From the NCBI GenBank assembly GCA_902795845.1, contig CADBMU010000100.1, positions 1 to 11,194 on the forward strand: a DNA stretch of 11,194 nucleotides. Direction: 5' to 3'. A program made the position numbers and the translations under genes. The DNA is from an uncultured Erysipelotrichaceae bacterium (GTDB lineage Bacteria; Bacillota_I; Bacilli_A; RF39; UBA660). The notes under the pieces are model-generated. The model worked only from the letters and a program-made list of their open reading frames with translations. It did not search any database and was not told the DNA's origin. Of the stretch, positions 6,882-11,194 are shown in pieces. The first letter of the stretch is position 1. Each line of letters starts with the position of its first letter.

Positions 6882-6892
6882 AATGTCTTTTC
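6855..6892. terminator. Bidirectional terminator embedded in two convergent coding ends
   Basis: A perfect 14-bp inverted repeat: AAAAGACATTTTAA (6855-6868) and TTAAAATGTCTTTT (6878-6891), with a 9-base loop. T-rich ends occur on both strands (TCTTTT on plus; the A-run 6853-6858 gives T's on minus). The left arm codes for the C-terminus of the plus-strand hydrolase and the right arm for the C-terminus of GerQ. Both stop codons lie at the base of the loop. Confidence 0.8.
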
Positions 6893-7240
6893 TGAATAGT
6901 CATGACTATAATTTATTTTTTCACTAAATTCTACATAATCTAGATATATCATTCTTATTAAAAACCATGATCCAGTTGAAGGATCCATTATAATTAAATG
7001 GTCTCTTCCAGCTTCTTCGATAATTCCGTCATAAACTTTATTTTGCCAAGCTGAGGAATCAGGATAAGAAACATAAGCTTTTACCTTTTTCCCTTTATTT
7101 AATCTCAAAATATTTTCAATGTAACTTTGTTCCATTGGCATTGTATCATAGTAATTACTGTTTCCAGGAGGAGTTGTAGGCATTACATCAGAATTATTTG
7201 CTGTAGGGAATGTTGGATTTTGAAAATAACTTCCATTCAT
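6878..7240 (-). CDS. gerQ: GerQ-like spore coat/germination protein
   Basis: In Bacillus, GerQ is a coat protein needed for the cortex hydrolase CwlJ to be present in spores, and it is cross-linked by transglutaminase Tgl. The 120-residue product has a low-complexity N-terminus rich in Asn, Pro, Thr and Tyr (about 1-33). The conserved GerQ core follows (about 34-106): MEQSYIENILRLNKGK, then the IIEEAGRDHLIIMDPSTG segment and IYLDYVEF. The ATG at 7240 is chosen over the in-frame GTG at 7249 because GAGGTGAT lies just upstream of the ATG and that GTG is part of it. The gene stands alone with no other spore gene in view, so whether this organism sporulates is open. Family assignment is strong; the role in this organism is inferred. 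Confidence 0.9.
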   Translation of the reverse strand: MNGSYFQNPTFPTANNSDVMPTTPPGNSNYYDTMPMEQSYIENILRLNKGKKVKAYVSYPDSSAWQNKVYDGIIEEAGRDHLIIMDPSTGSWFLIRMIYLDYVEFSEKINYSHDYSEKTF

Positions 7241-7279
7241 TAAAATCACCTCTATTAAAATATATTTAACAATAAAATA

Positions 7280-7285
7280 ATTATA
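7280..7285 (-). promoter_or_regulatory. Possible -10 box for gerQ
   Basis: TATAAT on the minus strand, 39 bases upstream of the gerQ start. No consensus -35 is visible, and the context GGTATAATTA does not clearly match a sigma-E or sigma-K promoter. In a region this AT-rich it could be chance. Confidence 0.3.
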
Positions 7286-7360
7286 CCTATTTAAATTTAT
7301 TTGGAAAAAATTTCATAAAAAATTCATTTATAATAACTATGAAAATTAAACAAAATATAG

Positions 7361-7366
7361 TATAAT
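7361..7366 (+). promoter_or_regulatory. Putative -10 box for the yitT-ftsEX-M23 operon
   Basis: TATAAT 22 bases before ATG 7389. The -35 region (about 7338-7343) is poor and there is no TG extension. A 7-bp inverted repeat TTTCATA/TATGAAA (7311-7317/7338-7344) covers the expected -35 position. Confidence 0.5.
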
Positions 7367-7388
7367 TAATAGAATAGAGGGTGATGTA

Positions 7389-8294
7389 ATGAACCTTGAT
7401 TTAAATAAAATTATTGATACAGTTAATTCTAAGAATTTATTTTTAAGATTAGTTATTACTATTATAGGAGCTTTTTTATTAGCAATTAATTATAATCTTT
7501 TTTTAGAGCCAAATAATTTAGTAATAGGAGGTCTTTCAGGACTAGCGATATTGTTTAAAAAATTATTTTCTTGGAATGCTACAATCTTTATTTATGTTGC
7601 AACAGCTTTGCTAATTGTGATTGGTCTTTTCTTATTAGAGAAAAAGGATATCTTTAAAGGGATGTTTGTATCTTTACTATATCCATTTTTTATAACGTTT
7701 ACACTACCATTATGTAATATTATTGGAAAATATTTAGAATTTAAGGATACTGTACTAGTAGCATTAGTATCATCAATACTTTTTGGGTTTGCCAATGGTA
7801 TAATTTATAAAGCAGGTTTTAATACAGGTGGTTCTGATGTACTTATGAAAATAATAAATAAATATGGAAAAATTCCAGAAGGAAGAGCAACATTTATAAT
7901 GAATATTATTATAGTAATTGCTGGTGGTTTTGTTTTTAATATAAATAATGTTGCTTATTCCGCTATTATCTTATATTTAAGTAGTATAATTATTGATAAA
8001 ATGTTAATTGGTGTATCAACTACTAAGTTATTTTATATCAAAACAACTAAAATTGATGAAGTAAAGCAATTTATAATTAAAGAATTAAAAACAGGTGTTA
8101 CTGTTATTAATGTTGAAGGAGGTTATTCCTCTAAAAAAGGCAAAATGTTAATGTGTGCCGTAGACAATAAAGATTATTATTTATTTAAAGAATCAGTTCT
8201 TGAAATAGATCCAAAAGCTTTCTTTATAATAGATGATTGTTATGAAGTAACTGGAGGATTTAAAAGAGAAAGGATTAATTTAATAGAAAGGTGA
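7389..8294 (+). CDS. YitT family integral membrane protein (DUF161 + DUF2179)
   Basis: A multi-pass membrane protein of the YitT family, common in Bacillota and of unknown transport or signalling function. The 301-residue length fits. Hydrophobic segments lie at about 17-37, 44-60, 63-83, 90-112, 120-140, 165-185 and 187-205. The family features GAFLLAINYNLFLEPNNL and AGFNTGGSDVL are clear. A soluble C-terminal DUF2179 domain (about 222-292) contains NVEGGYSSKKGKMLMCAV and FFIIDDCYEVTGGF. GAGGGTG (7377-7383) five bases before ATG supports the start. It is the first gene of the operon with ftsEX: its TGA stop is part of the ftsE ribosome binding site AAAGGTGA. Co-transcription with ftsEX hints at an envelope role, which is inference only. 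Confidence 0.92.
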   Translation: MNLDLNKIIDTVNSKNLFLRLVITIIGAFLLAINYNLFLEPNNLVIGGLSGLAILFKKLFSWNATIFIYVATALLIVIGLFLLEKKDIFKGMFVSLLYPFFITFTLPLCNIIGKYLEFKDTVLVALVSSILFGFANGIIYKAGFNTGGSDVLMKIINKYGKIPEGRATFIMNIIIVIAGGFVFNINNVAYSAIILYLSSIIIDKMLIGVSTTKLFYIKTTKIDEVKQFIIKELKTGVTVINVEGGYSSKKGKMLMCAVDNKDYYLFKESVLEIDPKAFFIIDDCYEVTGGFKRERINLIER

Positions 8295-8299
8295 AATAA

Positions 8300-9001
8300 A
8301 TGAAGTTAATAAGTATTCAAAATTGTTATAAAATATATAAAAATGGTGTAACTGCAATTGCTGATTTATCAGTTGAAATTGATAAAGGTGAATTTGTCTT
8401 TATAATTGGTTCAACAGGATGTGGAAAATCTACATTGATTAAAATGCTTTATAGAGAAGAAAGACCAACAAAAGGAAATATTAATATTGGTGGTATTAAC
8501 GTAGCTAAACTTAGAAATAGTAAAGTATATAAATTAAGAAGAAAATTAGGAATTGTTTTCCAAGATTTTAAATTATTACCAAAATTAACAGTTTATGAAA
8601 ATGTTGCTTTTGCTTTAGAAAGCATTGGTATGAAAGATAAAGATATAAGACCAAAAGTAATTGAAGCTCTTGATAAAGTAGGACTTAAAGATCGAATAAG
8701 AAGTTATCCAAGAGAATTATCTGGTGGAGAACAACAAAGAGTTTGTATTGCTCGTGCAATTGTTAACGAACCTAAAATTTTGATATGTGATGAACCTACA
8801 GGTAATCTTGATCCAACTACTTCAAAAGAGATAATGGATATTCTAGATAAACTTAATAAAGAATATGAAACTACAGTTGTTATGGTAACTCATGATAAAG
8901 ATATCGTTAACAGGATGAAGAAAAGAGTTATATCACTAGATAATGGTGTTTTAGTTAGTGATGCAAAGAAAGGAAGTTATAAAGTACATGAAAATGTTTA
9001 G
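8300..9001 (+). CDS. ftsE: Cell division ATP-binding protein FtsE
   Basis: FtsE is the ATPase of the FtsEX complex, an ABC transporter-like machine that does not transport but drives extracellular wall hydrolases. The 233-residue protein has the full ABC set: Walker A GSTGCGKST (G37-T45), Q-loop VFQDFKLL (Q88), signature LSGGEQQRV (140-148), Walker B ILICDEPTGNLD (D164, E165) and H-loop VTHD (H198). The segments RRKLGIVFQDFKLLP and TVYENVAFAL are characteristic of FtsE rather than generic ABC ATPases. The ribosome binding site AAAGGTGA overlaps the yitT stop, six bases before ATG. Its 3' end overlaps ftsX by 14 bases, implying coupled, stoichiometric synthesis. Confidence 0.96.
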   Translation: MKLISIQNCYKIYKNGVTAIADLSVEIDKGEFVFIIGSTGCGKSTLIKMLYREERPTKGNINIGGINVAKLRNSKVYKLRRKLGIVFQDFKLLPKLTVYENVAFALESIGMKDKDIRPKVIEALDKVGLKDRIRSYPRELSGGEQQRVCIARAIVNEPKILICDEPTGNLDPTTSKEIMDILDKLNKEYETTVVMVTHDKDIVNRMKKRVISLDNGVLVSDAKKGSYKVHENV

Positions 9002-9881
9002 GTATTTAAAAAGAGGATTAAGAGATTCTTTTAAAAGCGTTTTTAGAAACTTTTCTTTGTCAGTAGCGGCAGTTGCGTGTTCTATAATAACATTAATATT
9101 AGTAGCAGTTTCAATTATTGTTTCATATAATGTTGATTCAATTACTAAAACCTTAGAAAGTGAATTAACAATTGTTGTTTATTTAAAAAAAGATGTACCT
9201 GATGAACAAATAGAAAATTTAAAATCATCTTTTGTTAAAATGAAAAATGTTGAAGAAGTTGAATTTAAAGATAATGAAGAATGGAAACTAGAAATGAAAG
9301 AATACTCTGAAACTTATAGTACTACTCTTGATTATTTAGAGGAAAATCCTCTTTTAGATTCTTTTATTGTTAAAGTAAAAGATGTTAATTATTTGAAAGA
9401 AACTACTGATGCTATAAGAGAATTTGAATATGTTGAAAGTGCTAACTATGGTGAAGGAATGGCTGAAAATTTAATATCAGCATTCAGTATTATTGAAAAA
9501 GTTACAATATTTATAGTACTTGCTTTAGTATTTGTAACAGCATTCTTAATTAGTAATACAATTAAATTAACTATATTTTCAAGACGTAATGAAATTGAAA
9601 TAATGAGACTTGTTGGAACATCAAATTCAACGATTAAATTACCATTTGTTTTTGAAGGATTTATACTAGGATTTCTAGGAAGCATTATTCCAATACTAAT
9701 TACTATCTATGGTTATGTATTACTTTATGATCATTTTAACGGATATATATTATCTCCAATAATTACTTTAGTTAAGCCATTTAATTTTGTAATTTATGTT
9801 TCAGTTATATTATTAGTAATTGGTTGTGTAATAGGTATGTTTGGAAGTTATAGGGCTGTTAGAAAGTATTTAAAGATATAA
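8988..9881 (+). CDS. ftsX: Cell division membrane protein FtsX
   Basis: FtsX is the membrane partner of FtsE. Its large outer loop contacts and activates a secreted peptidoglycan hydrolase. The 297-residue product opens FRYLKRGLRDSFKSVFRN, then has TM1 (about 22-48) and an extracellular domain (about 50-162) starting ELTIVVYLKKDVPDEQIE. TM2 (about 169-195) is followed by the conserved RRNEIEIMRLVGTSNSTI loop, then TM3 (about 215-244) and TM4 (about 262-288). I chose ATG 8988 because AAAGGAAG (8969-8976) lies 11 bases upstream; the in-frame GTG 8958 and ATG 8961 lie further inside ftsE and would add ten non-family residues. The stop shares one base with the start of the M23 gene (TAATG). Confidence 0.95.
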   Translation: MKMFRYLKRGLRDSFKSVFRNFSLSVAAVACSIITLILVAVSIIVSYNVDSITKTLESELTIVVYLKKDVPDEQIENLKSSFVKMKNVEEVEFKDNEEWKLEMKEYSETYSTTLDYLEENPLLDSFIVKVKDVNYLKETTDAIREFEYVESANYGEGMAENLISAFSIIEKVTIFIVLALVFVTAFLISNTIKLTIFSRRNEIEIMRLVGTSNSTIKLPFVFEGFILGFLGSIIPILITIYGYVLLYDHFNGYILSPIITLVKPFNFVIYVSVILLVIGCVIGMFGSYRAVRKYLKI

Positions 9882-11089
9882 TGAAAAAAGCTACTGGAAT
9901 ATTATTATCGTTAATACTTTTGATAACTTGGATTATTGGCCCTATTCCAGTTAATGCAGCAAGTGATCCTCAAACACTTGGGGATTTAAAAAATGAACTG
10001 GCTGCATTAAAAAAGAAAAAAAGTGATAACGATGCAAATCAAAAATATACTCAGGCTCAAATACAGGCAAGAGAAGAAGCAATAAGAAATGCTGAATATG
10101 AAATTACAAAAGCTCAATCAGATATGGAAGAAGCAGAAGCAAAAATTGAGGAATCTAATAATAAAATTGATTCTTTAAAAGAAGAAACTAAAAAAATGCT
10201 TATATTTTTACAACAAATGAAAAGTCAAAATGAATATCTAGAATATATATCTGGAGCATCATCTATGACGGATTTAGTTATGCGTATTCAAGCTGTTGAT
10301 CAAATAACTTCTTATAATCAAGATTTTTTAAATAAATTAGAAGCATTAATTAAAGAAAATGAAGCTTTAAAAGTAGAACTTACTCAAAAGCAAAAAGATT
10401 TAGAAGTAAAAATTTCTAATTATCAAGCAACAATTAAAAGTCTTTATGGTAATCTAGAATCTTATGATAAATTTGCTCTTGATATAGATACACAAATAAA
10501 AACAATGCAAAGCCAAGTTAATGCTTATGTTAAGTTATGTGCAAACAGTAGTAAGAGTTATTTAGGAGACAATGAATTACTTTCAGATTGTACAAATGTA
10601 CCATATAATGCTGGCTGGTTAAAGCCTCTCAACAGTGGAAAAATAACAAGTACTATCGGATCACGTTGGGGTTCTTACCATAATGCTTTAGATATTGGTG
10701 GTAATAGAGAAGGTACTCCGGTTTATGCAGCAGCAGCAGGTACTGTTTCAGGTATTATTTGGCGTTATCGTTGTGGTGGAAATATGGTTTATATAAATGT
10801 TACAGTTGGTGGCAAAAAATATACAACATACTATTATCACTTATTAACGGTAAATGTAAGTTATGGTCAAACAGTTACACAAAATACTATAATAGGTACA
10901 GTTGGTGGTTCGTCTACAGCTAAAAGTAATGGTGGCTATGATGGATGTACAACTGGAGCTCATCTTCACTATGGAGTAGCAAATGGATACTATACAGGAT
11001 CAATTGCTAGAGCAAATGTTATAACTCCACCAGGTTTTCCAAATTCAAAAGGATACTCATTTAAATCTAGAACAGATTATTATGGATAA
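9881..11089 (+). CDS. Secreted coiled-coil M23 peptidase, likely FtsEX-activated wall hydrolase
   Basis: A probable peptidoglycan endopeptidase exported by Sec and controlled by FtsEX. The 402-residue protein has a signal peptide (1-26) with a likely cleavage after VNA. A long coiled coil follows (about 30-215) of the CwlO/PcsB N-terminal type, including the family-like patch YISGASSMTDLVMRIQAVDQI. The C-terminal M23 domain (about 245-402) carries HNALD (H267, D271), YYYHLL (H320) and HLHY (H361, H363), so the catalytic set appears intact, unlike E. coli EnvC. Four cysteines (C220, C237, C298, C356) lie in the exported part. The start shares one base with the ftsX stop and has no clear ribosome binding site, so translation is probably coupled to ftsX. 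Role assigned from domain layout and operon position. Confidence 0.92.
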   Translation: MKKATGILLSLILLITWIIGPIPVNAASDPQTLGDLKNELAALKKKKSDNDANQKYTQAQIQAREEAIRNAEYEITKAQSDMEEAEAKIEESNNKIDSLKEETKKMLIFLQQMKSQNEYLEYISGASSMTDLVMRIQAVDQITSYNQDFLNKLEALIKENEALKVELTQKQKDLEVKISNYQATIKSLYGNLESYDKFALDIDTQIKTMQSQVNAYVKLCANSSKSYLGDNELLSDCTNVPYNAGWLKPLNSGKITSTIGSRWGSYHNALDIGGNREGTPVYAAAAGTVSGIIWRYRCGGNMVYINVTVGGKKYTTYYYHLLTVNVSYGQTVTQNTIIGTVGGSSTAKSNGGYDGCTTGAHLHYGVANGYYTGSIARANVITPPGFPNSKGYSFKSRTDYYG

Positions 11090-11124
11090 AAAATATTAAA
11101 AAAATTAAAATTTAACAGATTTTG

Positions 11125-11155
11125 AAAATTGGTAAAAATAACTTTACCAATTTTT
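11125..11155 (+). terminator. Intrinsic terminator 1 of the yitT-ftsEX-M23 operon
   Basis: A perfect 12-bp inverted repeat AAAATTGGTAAA (11125-11136) and TTTACCAATTTT (11143-11154) with a 6-base loop. The right arm runs into TTTTT (11151-11155). It lies 35 bases after the M23 stop codon. Confidence 0.85.
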
Positions 11156-11165
11156 ATATTTTTGT

Positions 11166-11193
11166 ATACAGATTTTAAAAATCTGTATTTTTT
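11166..11193 (+). terminator. Tandem terminator 2 at the window end
   Basis: A 9-bp hairpin, ATACAGATT (11166-11174) and AATCTGTAT (11180-11188), followed by a six-T run (11188-11193). It starts ten bases after the T-run of the first terminator, so it is probably a back-up terminator. The window ends directly after it, so an attenuator for a following gene cannot be excluded. Confidence 0.75.
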
Positions 11194-11194
11194 A

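Noticed and set aside
7250..7388. Small gene or RNA in the gerQ-yitT gap
   Set aside because: The 139 bases are very AT-rich, with only putative -10 boxes and one weak inverted repeat; no start with a ribosome binding site and no stable fold was found by eye.
7592..7795. Minus-strand open frame of 67 codons inside yitT
   Set aside because: Antisense shadow of conserved membrane segments of yitT with no start signals.
8958..8987. Longer ftsX start at GTG 8958 or ATG 8961
   Set aside because: The added residues do not resemble the FtsX N-terminus, and the ribosome binding site AAAGGAAG (8969-8976) lies downstream of both codons and fits ATG 8988.
9446..9685. Minus-strand open frame of 79 codons inside ftsX
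   Set aside because: Antisense shadow of the TM2-TM3 region of ftsX, with no support of its own.
1..11194. UGA read as tryptophan (Mollicutes code)
   Set aside because: Tryptophans in dnaB, ung, gerQ, both M23 proteins and others are TGG, no gene contains internal TGA, and walJ and yitT end in TGA at family-consistent positions.
1..11194. CRISPR array, insertion sequence, prophage or defence island
   Set aside because: No spaced direct repeats, transposase, integrase, terminal inverted repeats or phage genes are seen; nearly all DNA is taken up by conserved chromosomal genes.

Overview
The window comes from a very AT-rich, low-GC Gram-positive-type chromosome (Bacillota, Bacilli-like). The basis is AT-rich codon use, strong Shine-Dalgarno sites of the AGGAGG / GGTGAT type, sigma-A-like promoters with TATAAT boxes, short intrinsic terminators, and Bacilli-type families such as WalJ, LemA, GerQ and YitT. 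All genes read through in the standard bacterial code. Tryptophan is TGG and two genes (walJ, yitT) end in TGA, so this is not a UGA=Trp mycoplasma. Intact wall enzymes and a GerQ homologue point to a walled organism that may carry spore genes. My best guess is an uncultured gut-type Bacilli lineage (RF39/Erysipelotrichales-like); that guess is inference.

Layout. (1) 1-319: the 3' end of rplL (ribosomal protein L7/L12). (2) 354-505: a stand-alone tRNA-Asn(GTT) unit with a consensus promoter and an intrinsic terminator. (3) 549-5763: a compact plus-strand operon, rplI - dnaB - LysM/G5/M23 wall peptidase - walJ - rlmH - ung, with gaps of at most 12 bases or short overlaps, ending in a bidirectional terminator. 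It resembles the rplI-dnaC...walJ...rlmH neighbourhood of Bacillus, but the walRKHI two-component block is absent and a wall endopeptidase sits in front of walJ. (4) 5762-7240: small genes in alternating orientation: a LemA-family membrane protein (minus), a short metallo-beta-lactamase-fold hydrolase (plus), and a GerQ-like protein (minus). The first two diverge from a symmetrical promoter pair. The last two converge and share a terminator that overlaps both coding ends. (5) 7361-11193: a second plus-strand operon, yitT - ftsE - ftsX - secreted coiled-coil/M23 peptidase, closed by two hairpins in tandem.

Function. Ribosome, translation and replication/repair genes (rplL, tRNA-Asn, rplI, rlmH, dnaB, ung) are mixed with cell-wall remodelling genes (two M23 endopeptidases, walJ, ftsEX). 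The most interesting unit is the ftsE-ftsX-M23 cassette. FtsEX most likely activates the adjacent secreted hydrolase, whose N-terminus is the coiled-coil type of CwlO/PcsB but whose catalytic domain is an apparently intact M23 domain rather than NlpC/P60 or CHAP. I see no mobile element, CRISPR array, phage gene or clearly novel defence system. No gene-free stretch exceeds 300 bases.
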